64,000 nucleotides of DNA from Sipunculus nudus (taxonomy: Eukaryota > Annelida > Sipuncula > Golfingiida > Sipunculidae), in contig CM049318.1 in the NCBI GenBank assembly GCA_026874595.1, positions 9,464,741 to 9,528,740 of the forward strand. Reading direction: 5' to 3'. The first letter of the stretch is position 1. Every line of letters begins with the position of its first letter. This document shows positions 1-36,400 of this stretch, piece after piece. A model generated the notes under the pieces. The model did no database searches, was not told the origin of the DNA, and saw only the letters and a list, made by a program, of their open reading frames with translations. The position numbers were made by a program, and so were the translations under genes.

Positions 1-1180
1 ATGCCAAATTTCAAACCAATACCTAGAACCATTACTAAGATATGAGCAATTTTCACCCAAAGCAAATGTAGAGATGGACACTACAGGAAAACAATTGCAG
101 ATGGCGCCTCTAGTCTTTAGCACAACATGGAGGAGTCCAAGATATATGGACATGCACAATTTCAGGCCAATACGACCAATCACTCCTGAGAAAAGAGCAG
201 TAATTTATTCTATGGAAATGGCAAGGTAAGTGGCGCCACCTGTCTGGTTTACGAGAAACTTTCCAAGATGGATGGATATGCCAAATTTCAGACCAATACC
301 TTGAACCACTTCAGAGATATGAGCAATTTTAACCCAAAGCACACGTACGGATAGACACCACCAGAAAATCATTGCAGATGGCACCACCAGTCTTGAGTAC
401 GAGATGGAGGAGTCCAAGATCTATGGGTATGCACCATTTCAGGCCTATACGACCAATCACTCCTGAGAAAAGAGCAGTAATTTATTCTACGGAAACAGGA
501 AGGTAAGTGGCGCCACCTATCTGGTTTATGAGAAAATTTTCCAAGATGGATGGACATGCCAAATTTCAGACCAATACCTTGAACCACTTCGGAGATATGA
601 GCAACTTCCACACAAAGCACACGTACAGATGGACACCACCAGAAAATGATTGCAGATGGCACCACAAGTCTTGAGAACAAGATGGAGGAGTCCATGATCT
701 ATGGATATGCACAATTTCAGGCCAATATGGCAAATCACACCTTAGAAAAGGGCATAAATTTATTCTACAAAAACGGGAAGGTAGGTGGCACCACCTGTCT
801 GGTTTTTGAGAAAACTTTCCAAGATGGATGGACATGCCACATTTCAGACCAATACCTTGAACAACTCCTGAGATATGAGCAATTTTTACCAAAAGCAAAT
901 AGATGCCATGTGAAAATTATTGCAGATGGCGCCACCAGTCTTGTTTACGAGATGGAGGTGTCGAGGATCTATGAACATGCACAATTTCAAGAAGATTTTG
1001 AAGAACCACTAAGGAGAACAGATGGCAAATGCACAGATGGATGCTACGCAAAAAGTATTGTAGGTGACGCCAACAGTCGCGATTACAGGATGGAGAGATC
1101 GAAGATCTATGGACATTCAAACTATCAGCTCAATACATTGAGCCACTCCTGAGATATCGGCTGTTATCTAAAAGACACCC
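1..1180. repeat. 278-bp tandem satellite, about four copies
   Basis: The marker TTCCAAGATGGATGGA recurs at 261, 539 and 817, a 278-bp period. Each unit holds GTGGCGCCACC-like palindromes, AATTTCAGACCAATACC and GAGATATGAGCAA. Short ORFs here are by-products of the repeat. Confidence 0.9.
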
Positions 1181-1199
1181 AGATTCAGAGGGCACAAAA

Positions 1200-2830
1200 A
1201 GAATTGCAGGTGGTGCAACCTGTCTTTGTTATACACTACTACATAGGTGAGGGAACAACTATGCCAGGTTATGGAAAGATCGGTCAAAGGGTCTCAGAGG
1301 AGTTCTCCAGAAAGAAACACAGTTTTTGTATCACATTTTTCATTATTTAGGGGTACTTATGAGCCCTGTAGCTCAGAGGATATGGGTAACAGAGACCTAA
1401 TTTCAGATTTCACTGAAGACTTTTCATGGACCTCCCTAGATACCAAGTATGAAGATTCTAGGTCAAGTGGTTACGATTTGTGCCCTGTTACAAGATGAGG
1501 CTTTATTTGAAAGTCTCAAAACAAGAAAAAAATGTTCTCAAATTAAAAAAAAATATATGTGGCCCCCAGTCTATAGGAAATGATGAAACACTCCATGATC
1601 AATATGCAAGCAAAAAATCATGGCCATCAGTACATTAGTTATTCAGATACTGCAGCTTTTGTACCACATTTTTAATTATTCTTAGGGGTACTTACAAGCC
1701 CCATAGCTCGGAGGATATGGGTAACAGAGACCTAATTTCAAGTTTCCACAGAGACTTTTCATGGACCTCCCTTGATGTCAAGTTACAAGATTCTAGGTAA
1801 AGCGATTACTGGAGCTTTTAGTATCAAATTTTTTATTATTCTGAGGGGTACTTACTATGAAGGATAGAGGTAACAGAGACCTAATTTCATGTTTTCACAG
1901 AGACTTTTCATGGACCTCCCTTAAAGTCAAGTAAGAAGAATCCAGGTCCAGTGGTTATGATTTGTGCCCTGTTAACAGATGACAGCTTCTTATATGGTCT
2001 CAAAAATATAGAAAAAAATTCGTAAAAATTGAACAAAAATTCAGGTGGCGCCACCAGTTTGCAAGAACTGTTGGAACATCCCGTGGTCAATTTTCATGCA
2101 AAGAATCATGGTTATCAATGCAGTAGTTATTCAGATACTTGAGCTTTTGTATCAAATTTGCATTATTCTTAGGGGTACTTTGAAGCCCCATAGCTCGAAG
2201 GAAATGGGTAACAGAGACCTAATTTCAGGTTTTCAAGGAGATTTTCCATGGACCTCCCTGGATATTAAGTTTGAAGATTCCAGGTCCAGATGTTACGAAT
2301 TGTGCCCTGTTAACAGATGACAGTTTTATTGCAGGTCTGAAAAAAAAAGAAAAAAATTTGTAAAAATTAGAAAAAATACAGGTGGCGCCACCAGTCTGCA
2401 GGAACTGATGGAACATCCCTGGGGGGTACTTTGGAGCCCAATAGCTCGACGGATATGGGTAACAGAGACCCAATTTCAGGTTTTCAAGGAGATTTTTCAT
2501 GAACCTCCCTGGATATTAAGTTTGAAGATTCCAGGTCCAGTGGTTACGATTTGTGCCCTGTTAACAGATGACAGTTTTATTGCAGGTCTGAAAAAAAGAA
2601 AAAAAATTCGTAAAAAAAATAAAGGTGGCGCCACCAGTCTGCAGGAACTGGTGGAACATCCCATGATCAATATTCATGCAAAGAATCATGGTGATCAATG
2701 CAGTAGTTATTCAGATACTTGAGCTTTTGTATCAAATTTTGCATTATTCAGGGGGGTACTTCAGAGCCCCTTAGCTCGAAGGATATGGGTAATAGAGACC
2801 TAATTTCAAGTTTTCAATGAGATTTATATG
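1200..2830. repeat. second satellite family, irregular 250-335-bp units
   Basis: About five or six units share GGGTACTT, TATGGGTAACAGAGACC, TTTCATGGACCTCCCT, TACGATTTGTGCCCTGTTA and GGTGGCGCCACCAGT. The GACCTAATTTCA and GATTTGTGCCCTG blocks also occur in the elements at 16190-16310 and 29520-29620, so the satellite is related to those interspersed elements. Confidence 0.85.
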
Positions 2831-3421
2831 AATAAACATTTACTCAGGGTGTCCTGAAGTTCATTTTAAGACCAAACAGAGGGAATTACAGTTAAAAAAA
2901 AAACATTGCATGTGTGATAAAATAATGCACTGAAAAATGCATCAGGTGTATTCACCTGATATCACCAGCAAGGTGATATTGTGGAGGTACCAGCAATATA
3001 GGAGTAAGCACTCTGAAACAAAAAAAAGTGTCATGAAGAAATGGTACATTTCTAATTAAGACTGACCAAATATAATGAATATTTCTAGAGTTTTTTTTCC
3101 GAATTTCCATGATGACAATGAGATATGTTTGAATTTAGATTATTATTTCAGCTTTATGGTCCAATGTAAATAATTTTTAGGTCTTCTCTTGGACCTGTAA
3201 CCAGGTAACACTGACCTGTTTTTTCAGGTTTCTGAGATTTTACAAGAACCTACCTGAATGCCAAGCTAGCCCTTACATTTACTTACGGTGCTTGTTGAAA
3301 GATGGCTGAATGGCCAACAGCTCTGCCATCTTCTCATAAATATTCCTATATGTATTTAGTTAATTTTAATGAGATATTTTGAAACAAGATGTGGCTTCTG
3401 AACATACATAAGAGCACTGAC
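2831..3421. other. intronic stretch without recognised gene
   Basis: AT-rich sequence downstream of iminopeptidase exon 5. I see no exon, RNA gene or clear repeat. Confidence 0.6.
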
Positions 3422-25577
<22,156 letters not shown>

Positions 25578-26330
25578 CAGCTGATTACACCGATTATTAA
25601 CTGATATAACCCGAGCTGCCAGTTCGTGACCCTGATAAGTGAAGGAACAAAGTATGCTGGCTAATCAGCTTATACTAATAGGTCACGTGGACAGGTGGAG
25701 CGTGGCCGCACTGATGTTTGAGATTCACTACTGTACAGTTTTTTAACGTCATTTGGGGAATTTCCAATGACGTAGAAATTTTTAGATAAGTTCCCTGCTG
25801 TGTTGCCTCTAAAATTTAACTGTATTATGTTTTGTTATATTTTTAGAAATTTTTAGTGTGTATTTTAGTTAGTTAGACAATATACATATATTCAAATTCA
25901 TAAATAAAAAATAAAAAAGTAGATCTATGTTAAAAAACACACACCAAAAAGACGGAGGTACAGGTCTAAAGGTATTAATTCAACCTCCATACATATAAGA
26001 TTATCCTGTGAATTTCTAAGCGTCAAAAGTTGTGTACTAGGAAGTATTTAAATTGAATGTTTACTTTGTTTAATTAACTTGCCCTTGATATTCATTATCC
26101 ATTTAATAAATTCTTCATTGTCCTTAAATAAACCATGTAATATTTTATTTCAAATTCTAATTTTGATACACTAAACAGTTGGAGAATAGTTATCATGGCG
26201 CTCTCCATCAAAAATTTTAAGTTAAGGTTATAAGACCATCACTGGTTTATGCGGCCTTATAGCTTGGAAAATAATTCCAACATTGTCTGTTTATATCAGC
26301 TCCTTATCAACGACACTACGTACGAAGAAA
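25578..26330. promoter_or_regulatory. shared head-to-head promoter region, iminopeptidase / CLP1
   Basis: Only 753 bp separate the minus-strand ATG (25577) and the plus-strand ATG (26331). The interval holds a CACGTG E-box (about 25685) and CpG-containing sequence near both ends, with an AT-rich middle. No clear TATA box is placed. Bidirectional transcription is inferred from geometry. Confidence 0.5.
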
Positions 26331-26348
26331 ATGGCGGAGGAGAAGCAG
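26331..26348 (+). CDS. CLP1: CLP1 exon 1 (start, MAEEKQ)
   Basis: The ATG, preceded by GAAGAAA, opens six codons before a CAG/GTATCA donor. It joins in phase 0 to exon 2, 7.6 kb downstream. The short acidic start resembles the MGEE start of vertebrate CLP1. Confidence 0.82.
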
Positions 26349-29300
26349 GTATCAATTTAAATACGTATATACCATAGTACTTGTATTATCGCCCAGTGGT
26401 GATTTCACCTGATCACTGTACAGTCTTAATTTTTTGGCAGGCGTTATTTCCACTCCTCGGGAGTGGAGATAAGGAATGCTTATTTCCACTCCCCCTGGGG
26501 GAGTGGTAATACGGGATGCCAGGGGGAGTGGTAATAAGGGATGCTTATTTCGGAGCACATCTAGAATTCAGGCTGCTGTTTGAGCCATTGAGTTTGAGTG
26601 AATGAATAAAACTTCTGGTGTCTATGTTTATGGTTTCTAGTCTCTTGTTCATATGTCTGCCGTACGTATCTGTGTCTCCGTCTAGTGGCGAACCTGTAAT
26701 GAGAAATGCAATTATTAGTACACATAACATGCAATTTTGAAGCTCTTCACCGGGTCTCGAACCAGCAATCATGGATTAACAAGTCCTATGCGCTACCACT
26801 GCGTAGTTGAGTTGGGTGTAAGGGGTGGAGTGGGGATATTTAAATCTACTTATCAGAATTAGTCGTAGTTGTTAAAATGCGGGTTTATTTTTGTCAAGCG
26901 TATGCGTCGCAAAAGCTTAAAAAAATTAACCCTCAGCCGTTTGTTAACTGCCTGCCACTAAACCGGACTCCGTCTCGCGCTTCGCGCGGACAAGGTTGAG
27001 TCACTGTTTTATTTGTGAACCCTAACCCTTGAAATACACCAAATATATCCATGATGTGTGTGCGTACAAATGCCTGGAGGGCGCAAGTTTCAGTTTTTAC
27101 ATTGTAATGCATTTCAAAGTGACATTATTACTGTATTATACACCAATTTTAAACATATATGGTTGAATAAAACTTGTAAAACAAATGTAAAGCTTTTTTA
27201 TTCTTTGTTTCCGATTGGAAACCGGGGATAAACTGCGCAGTCCTAAATGCAAAAATGTAAAAGTAATGAATAAGTTCAATTATTAAGTGAAACTAATTTG
27301 TTTTATTGTATTAGTTTTTAAACTTTGGGACTTTTTAAACTTTTAAAACATGTTTTATTTTGTACATATTGTATATAACAGTTACTGTTTTGTATGTATA
27401 TAATAAATCTGTAGTAACATTGTATTATTTTATGCATGTATACGCTTTTGGATGATACTTTTATTCGTTAATCTGTGGGTGAGATGATAAATAGACAGCA
27501 TTGCATGATATTTGTGTTTTTTTTTGTACAGTGTTCAAAGAGATACTCATCTGTGTATGATAAATGTCTATAATAAAACTATATGGCACAACCTTCCCTG
27601 TTAATGTGATTAAAATATAAAACAATACAGAAAACAAATATATTGCCAAACATCAAAGTCACAGGATATTACTCTATCTTCCAAATTAAAACAATATAAA
27701 TCCAGACATATGTACAAAAAATATCTGAAACTTGGAATTGATTCTTAGAAACGATAATCCTGACTGTAATCGAAAGCGACAGTATGCAGTTCTGAAATAA
27801 TATCATTTCTTTTTTAAAACAATGTAAATGCATCACAAAAGAATGCGTAACAATATCTGAATCGTAGAACGGATTATTTGCAACAAAAACCCTAACGATA
27901 TTCGGGAAACGACGGCATGCAGTCCAGAAATGATATTATCATTTATATACTTTCTGATAATAATGATAATGTGATTAAAAATAAATATTTCCACGTTTAC
28001 TTTCTCGTAAAATTGGATATTATTAATTTAAATAAAAAAAACATGTCAGAAGCAATGAAAACCCAACGACGATGATGTTATGATATCGCAGGTATAACAT
28101 GCATGTGCAGGTATATAACGGCCCATTTAAATGAGCTCATTAACAAGCCGCAACACTTTCCCTTTGATGTTCGGAGACCAAACCTGGCGGGGTTTTCCGG
28201 GTCAATTAAGCCATAGTGGTGAGTGGTTTCCTGTTAATCAGCAACGCATCAGTGTCAATAAGATCATATCTTACATAATCCTTGTTTTAAGTCAAATATA
28301 TGGCAAATATATGGCATAAATAAAATCACATATCAAATTAGACCACATTAGAAACAATAACAACACCAGTCATTTACACATATTACGTTTGTACGTCAAC
28401 ATGTTGTATCACCTACGAAAGCCGGACATTATGACACAATAAATATTGCCGATTATATATATACATAACTTTTATTTATTAACAGTTCATTTTTAGTGTT
28501 TCTTAAAAAAAACGGAGACGAATAATTAATAATATCCAATGTTCATAAATTTTATTGACAGATAACGCAACTGTGTCATGGTGATCGGCCGCACGTGTCG
28601 TGACCGAACATTGTCGCTCAAAATGGAAAGGGTTTCTTAGCTGGTACAGGCCTATTGTTACAAAAATATACCGCATTCGATAAAATAATGAAGCGGCCGT
28701 GTGATACAGATACACACTTACTATAAGCACAACATAAAATGACTCTATATGGCTTATTATAATTTTGTTGCGCATATGGCATGTGGCGCAACTGGAATGT
28801 GGCGCATATGGCAGTTGCGCATATGGCAGTAGCGTAACTGACAGGTGCGCATTTGGGAGTGGCGCATCTGGCATGACACCCTCTGAAGCCGCTTGGGCCA
28901 AGCTGACCATCCTAGTGATACTGAAAATTTACCTTTGGTATTCAGTTAAAATGTGTAAAAAATTTATAGTGCCATAAGTGGTTTAATTCATGTAATAAAC
29001 TAGAGCACACACGGAGTTCGAGTAAATTATCCTACAAGGGTTATAGTTTTTCTTTCTGAGTATGTCCACACAATATCTGGAGACAGTATAACTTATCTGA
29101 TTGAAATTGGTCATAGTTTGGTATTGTGAAAGTGTCATAGAAGTTAAATTTTGGTTTAAGTCCAAGCAGATGAGTGTTTAATGGGTTTTTATTGCACATT
29201 TTACCACTTGCACTCGTTGCATGTTACTATATGGCCTTCTTTTGAGCAAGATTTGTTACATAACAGGTGACAACGATGTCACCCCATGTGCCATTTCCTT

Positions 29301-30384
29301 GAAAGGTGTCTGTAAACCAACTTGTTAACACATATCATGGGGGGCAGGCAAGGTTATTACTGGTTATGTTTATAGTCAAGTTCAGCAATGCCACAATATC
29401 CAGGGCATTTTTAGCTCAGCTGACTTTCAGTCAGGCTGGGCTATAGCGATGGGTCTTTGTCCGTCGTCCTTCCGTCTGTCCGTCCGGCCATCCGGCCGGC
29501 CGTCCATCCGTTAGCAGGGCACAAATCGTAACCGTAGGGGCTAGGACCATGAACCCCATGCAGTCTTAGAGGTTCTAAAAAGATCTCCTTGCAAACCTGA
29601 CATTAGGTCACTGCGACCTATATTCTCGAAGTTGTGGGGTGTGTTTGCACCCCCCAGAAATAATTCTTTTAGCCAAAATTTTCATACCAAACCTTCCATC
29701 TTTCACATACAGCTCACCTACCAACAGGGGAAGAACTATAATTATTTTGAGGTCACAAGGTCAAAGGTCACAGAACCAACTTCTTTGAAAAGCCTGTGGA
29801 TGCATTTTAAGCCAAACCTTTCATCCCAATTCTTTGATCTTCCACATATAGCTCACCTACTAAGTTGGAGAAGAATCCTATAGATGTTGAGGTCACAAGG
29901 TCAAAGGTCAGGGTCACAGGATCCACTTATTTGAAAAATGTTGTGGACACATTTCAAGCTAGACCTTTCATTCCAAACCTTTCAGCACGGATATCGCTTC
30001 TCTGCCAACAGGGGAAAAGACCTGTTGATTTTGAGGTCAAAGGTCAAGTTCACAGCACCCTCTTCTTGCGTGGAGTCATTTTCAGGCAAACTTTTCAATC
30101 TATACTTTCCATCTGTCATATATGGCTTACCTACCAGTAGGGGAAGAAGCCTATTGATGTTGAGTTCAAAAGGTCAAAGGTCAAGGTCACAATATTGTTC
30201 TAAATGTTTGTGAACATATTTCAAGTGAAACTGTTCAACCCAAACCTTCAGTCTATCACATATGCCACATCTATGCATCACTCAATGTGATTCAAACTTT
30301 ATATTTATGGGTCTTTTTGCATGAAGAAATAACTAATTGTATCCGCCAAAACAGAGTTTTGCGGATACTATGTTTTCAGCTGCA

Positions 30385-30423
<39 letters not shown>

Positions 30424-33400
30424 GTAGGTTTCCGGAGAACTCCTCTGTAACCACTGGGCGGAATTTTACGAAACCCGGGATTATGTTTGGGTCACATGTG
30501 AACTGCTGCGCCCCGATTTTGTTTTGACCTCTGACCTTTCCTCTGCGCTCTGCGTCCGTTTGTGCGTCTGTTTCCACACATAAACCCACATATCTCGGGA
30601 ACCGTTTGACGGATCAGGAAAATTTTTTCGCACAAATGTAGCCCTTGGAGAGCTTTATAACATACACAAAAAATGGTGGCGCCACCTGCAACCATGTTTG
30701 CACAGTGTCCATCTGTTCGTCTGCCTTGGGTTAAAATCACTCATATCTCTGCAGTGACTTGACTAATTCACCTGAAATTTGGCATGCGTATACATCCTGG
30801 ATGGCTTTTCTGATTTTGTGACAGGTGGCGCCACCTACATTCACGTTTACGCTGCAGACATCCAAGCTCATATCTCGGGAACCGTTTGACCGATCAGGAA
30901 AATTTTTTTGCACAAATGTAGCCCTTAGAGAGCTTTATAACATACACAAAAAATGGTGGCGCCACCTGCAACCATGTTTTCACAGTGTCCATCTGTTCAT
31001 CTGCCTTGGGTTAAAATCACTCATATCTCTGCAGTGACTTGACTAATTCACCTGAAATTTGGCATGCATATACATCCTGGATAGCTTTTCTGATTTTGTG
31101 ACAGGTGGCGCCACCTACATTCACGTTTACGCTGCAGACATCCAAGCTCATATCTCCGGAACCGTTTGACCGATCAGGAAAATTTTTTAGCACAAATGTA
31201 GCCCTTGGAGAGCTTTATAACATACACAAAAAATGGCGGAGCCACCTGCAACCATGTTTGCACAGTGTCCATTTGTTTGTCTGCCTTGGGTTAAAATCAC
31301 TCATATCTCTGCAGTGACTTGACTAATTCACCTGAAATTTGGCATGCGTTTACATTCTGGATAGCTTTTCTGATTTTATGACAGGTGGCGCCACCTACAT
31401 TCACATTTACGCTGCAGACATCCAAGCTCATATCTCCGGAACCGTTTGACCAATCAGGAAAATTTTTTTGCACAAATGTAGCCCTTGGAGAGCTTTATAA
31501 CATACGCAAAACTTGTGGCGCCACCTGCAGCCATTTTTGCACAGCTCCTGTCTGTTTGTCTGCCATGGGATAAAATCACTCATATCTCGGCAGTGGTTTG
31601 ACATATCTGGCTAAAAGTTTGCAGGTTTATACATCCCCGACAGCTTTCTTGATTTTATGACAGGTGGAGCCACCTGCATTCTAGTTTATGCAGCAGACAT
31701 CCAAGCTCATATCTTGCTAACCGTTTGACCGATTCCGCAAAAGTTTTGCATGTGTATAGTTCTCACATAGCTTCTTATCATACGCAAAACTGGTGCCGTC
31801 ACCTGCAACCATTTTTGCTCAGCGTCCATCTGATTGTCTGCCACGGGCTAAAATCACTCATATACATGTAGTGGTTTGACTTATCTGCCTTAAATTTTGC
31901 ATATGTATACAACTGGGATGGCTTTCTGGATTTTGTGGTAGGGGGGCAACCTTCATACACAATTTGGCTGCAGACATCCATGCTAATATGCAACACTCTA
32001 TTTCCCTTGCCACTTTATCCATGCCTCACTTCACCCGTTCCACTCTGATTTAGGAGGATACACGTAGTCGCTTGTCGACTACCCGTATTCTAGTTGATTT
32101 TTGAGGTCAGCTGGTCAGGAGGTTAAAGGTTGCAGGTCTAAATTATTCACTCATTGGTTGCCAAGTAATTACACCCAGCCAGATGTAATTGGTTAGTAGT
32201 TACCCATCATTTAGAAAGAATCCTGTTGATATGTGGGCAAAAGGCCAAGGTCATAGGTAAGGTCAACTTATTTTGTAGACCATCTCTATTTTTCTTGTAT
32301 ATATAAGCTTGCACTCCAGCTGGTACATCTCACCATGTGGCTGTAATTGTGAGTGACACTGGTGACATATGACTCCCTTTTGTATCAGGCTATTAAGTGA
32401 TAAGGCTGAGTGATAAGTACCTCGTTACTGCATAACTAAACACTGTTGTTGGAATACTTAAGCCAGGAATTAACACTATGAGAGTATAGTATTATGGTTT
32501 AGCTACTGATTTATAAGATGATGGGAACATTTTGCAGTTTATTTTATGGAATAAACTTAGTTTCCTAGATATCTGAATATTTTTATATAAATCACCACAT
32601 ATGAAAGCAAGTGTTTGTTCTCATTATATGTGGATGTGTACTTGATTTAGGATGGCTTTATTTTATTAACAGACTCTTAGTCATGCTTTCTGCATTTCTT
32701 TTCTTTCAGGTTTTGCAGTTTACCAACCCTGCCGACCCCATTGAAAAGCAGAGTTATAATAAAAAATATTGGACCTACACTTTTACATTTGCATATCTAT
32801 AAATCTGATATGAGCGCCTGAACATGCCTTTTGAATTGTTTTGGACATTCATTACTGTAACATCATTTAGAGAGTTTGCCCCAAGTTTGGTCTCTTATTG
32901 GAGGATGTGTGATATCAAATGTCAGACTTGTCAGAAATCCATTATGTCTGCCAGTTAGCCACCTTAGAAATCCTTTTTTTCAGTGCAGTTTCAGTAATTT
33001 TCCTTCAATTTTTGGTCCGATTTAGAGAATGGTTGTTGTCTGATTTCAGACCTGTCAGAAGTCCAAAATGGCCACCAGGCAACCATCTTTAAATTCCTTT
33101 TGATCATATTATCTCTAAAACTGTTAAAGTGAAGGCAGTCCACATATATTAATGTAATCTTGCAAAGGATTGGGTCGATTATTTTTTATTAAATATTATC
33201 ATCATATATGAAAGTGCAGTACAGTTGGCTTGTATTGAATAAAAATTCATACAGAAGCACCTGTTTCTCAATAATTCTTGCATGGATTTCCTTGATATTT
33301 TGCTATATATTTTGATCTTATATTTGTCCTTTGTGGTGTTCCTTTTGAGACTGACAGGTATCAAGTAAGCTATGGAAATAGTTCTGGATACCTTAACAAT

Positions 33401-36400
33401 CATACATTTTCCTCAGACCATCAGTTAACTGTGTTTTAACCAGACATAGGTGATATATATTTCTGTTGTCATAGAAAATTTCAACAAATTGGCAAATTGG
33501 TTCTTCAAAATTTGACTGGAAGTTGTGGATCTCATCCCATGATGTCACAGGTCATGCTTGGCAGCTGAGCGTCATGACCCATGGGTCACTTGTATTTATT
33601 ATCCCTTTAATCAATCAACGTAACGTGTTCAGAATTATTGGTCTGTCTGTTTAAAATTTTAATGATACTAGATCAATATATCTACTTGGAAGGTATTTAC
33701 ATTAAGAGAAAGGTTAACTAAAATATTACAAATCTCTAAAAGCAATCTGAAAATATTATACATTGATAAGTTTTTTAAAGGCTCTAGTATGATTAGTAAA
33801 GACTTCAAGGGGAGATGGCCTACTTTTTGGCAGAAGGGTTAGGAAGTCTGCAGTCTGATTCCCTGAACATTTCTTCATTGAAAGTACATATTTAATACAA
33901 ATACAGTTAAGGGAAGTGGAACAGATCTAGGAATTATGAAGATATCAAATGAATATATGTATTGTTTGTTATTTCAGGAGAAGACAGAATTCAAGTTGGA
34001 ACCAGACACTGAGTTACGTTTTGAGGTAGAAGCTGAGGCAACCGTGACACTTGAGGTAAAGATGTTTCCTGTTGATAAAGAGACAAAAAAAATTATTGAC
34101 CACCCTCTTTAAACTGACAAGTCACATTATGTTATTATATGTATTAAATGTAATATTTTATTTAAACATAATCAGAAAAAGTTATCATGTAACCATTCTA
34201 TGAGAAAAACAAAACCCAAGCAGTAAGGAAACCAAAAAATTCTTCTGTAATTTTATAAATAGATATATATGAAAATGCACTAGGATAATGAATTTTTAAA
34301 AAAAGATGACAAGTGCATGTTGAACAATTTCAGAGAACTTATCAATTTTCTCCTTTAATTTGTTTAATAATGAAAGATAATAATATGCATTCATGCATGT
34401 TATTTCAGATTAATACTGTGCAAATGTTCTTCAGTAAAAGATGGACCTTGATTTATAAATTTAAAGTAATGGAAATTCATGTCTACAAGATACAGGCCTA
34501 TATAACCTGAAAGTTTTAGATTTAGCCGTGTGTAGCATGAACTACAGACACTGAGGTCTGATTAACATAAGGTGCATCAGTTAAACCCTGTATCCACAGC
34601 AGTTCTGTCCAATCACTTTCTAGAAATATGATTACAATAAGTCCAGGGCAGAGGATAAATGAAGAGGTTCTTATCTTAATATATTGGAACTAATGATGGT
34701 GAACTAGTATTTTCTTGCCATGTCCTTATCCTTGTTATACCAAATTTTCAGATTTAAAATCAGTAAAATGTGCCAATGTCACTTGTGTTTCATGGTTTGA
34801 TTTTTAAATGCATGTTTTTATGTACATTTCACATAAACATGACAAATGAAACATAAATTTTATGTGTTTCTCAATATTCTTTGAAAATGCTTTAACTTAA
34901 GCTCTCTTTGAAACATGAGAATGGGAGTGCTGTTTTAATTTCATACAGAAGGACATTTATTGCAGATGAAAGAAACTTTATGATCTCAAAGATATGGCAG
35001 CACAGCAGGTATGTTTCAGGTAGGCATGAAGATAGGCTTGACTTTCAAGCATGCTAGTCTTCCAGTGATGTCCCTGTGATACTGTCAATAGGTCAGGGTA
35101 ATTCCTTCAGTTGGCAGTTTTCTTATCTGTATGAGGTGGTATGCTCTGTTTTATGTGCACATTTATCTGTAAGGAGGGATTCATCATAAAGTGCCTATTA
35201 TATGTGGCAGGTCATGCTTTTTTTTTAATTTTTTATAATTTTTTTCAGCTGATCACTGGGAAAGGAGAAGTGTTTGGTTCAGAGCTGACTAAGAACAAGC
35301 AGTACCAGTTCCTGGCAGGATCTAAAGTAGCTGTATTTACCTGGCACGGCTGCTCAGTCACTATATCCTTTCAAGTCATGAAATGTTTATAATCATTCTT
35401 GGCAGTTATCTCTATAAAACAGGATATATTCACAGAATTTGAGTTAAGTTAATTGGCTAGGCCTATATTAATTGGCTAGGCCTATATTAATTGGCTAGGC
35501 CTATATGAATTGGCTAGGCCTATATGAATTGGCTAGGCCTATATGAATTGGCTAGGCCTATATTAATTGGCTAGGCCTACCTCTTCATCAGCATCACTTT
35601 TAAATGAACTGTCATGTCTGTCATTCTAACTGGCTGTAGTTTCTGCAAGCTGCATAGGGAAAAAACAGTTAACATTGCGTTCATGAAGGTGTGCTTCTGC
35701 TTAATGTACAGGGTTTCTGAATAAATGTTTTACACTGGAACACTAGATTAAGCTTACCTGTCTTATGTAAACATTATTTCCTGTTAGCTTGCAATGTTTG
35801 AAAATATTTCAGTCAGAACTTTTTGAAGTAAATTCATACAAAGGCTCTTAATTTTTTAATAATTAATGAATAGCTTGATTTTTTAAATGCATCTAGATCT
35901 TGAATAAATTTTTATCTAGTGTATCACACCACTGGCAAACCTTTTTTTGTATACTTTTTGTTCTTTTTTCCCCAAAATTCTAACATAACCATACTGGTGA
36001 GTTCTTTACAGACAAACATTTCTGAACTTTGAGTATTATTATTTGCAGTAAATTATGGTTCAAAACAATCTGCCCACCTTACTCAGCCAATTAAGTATGA
36101 ATGCAAGCCTTAACTAGTCATACCTGAAGGGGAAAACTGAGGTGGCATACATCGCTAAGGACACTCCCATGGTGATGTATATAAACACACATGCTGCCCT
36201 GGAACAGATGCGAGAGAAAGCTGAGAAAGATGGAACCAGGGGACCAAGGGTAACCAGATTCAATGCTCTTTGTCAACATCTTTATGCATTTTCTGTATAT
36301 TTGTGTCATATTTTTTATACAGACTTGTAACGATTTAAATTTTAAAAAATTAAATATTTGAATTTAATATTCAATTTAGTTAAAGGCAGCATATATTGAA

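Noticed and set aside
646-1152. 168-codon ORF in the left satellite
   Set aside because: It is a translation of the 278-bp tandem repeat and repeats its own peptide.
26745-26816. Functional tRNA-Asn gene
   Set aside because: Acceptor stem arms do not pair and the anticodon loop has an extra base. A SINE head or pseudogene is more likely.
27015-27030. Telomere-like CCCTAACCC
   Set aside because: Single short match, not an array.
28503-28910. 135-codon minus-strand ORF with [10 protein letters not shown] repeats
   Set aside because: Produced by the GCGCATATGGC minisatellite; no other support.
29632-30213. Overlapping plus-strand ORFs repeated at 15602-16178 on the minus strand
   Set aside because: Several frames are open in the same repeat, stops differ between copies, and the element is non-coding.
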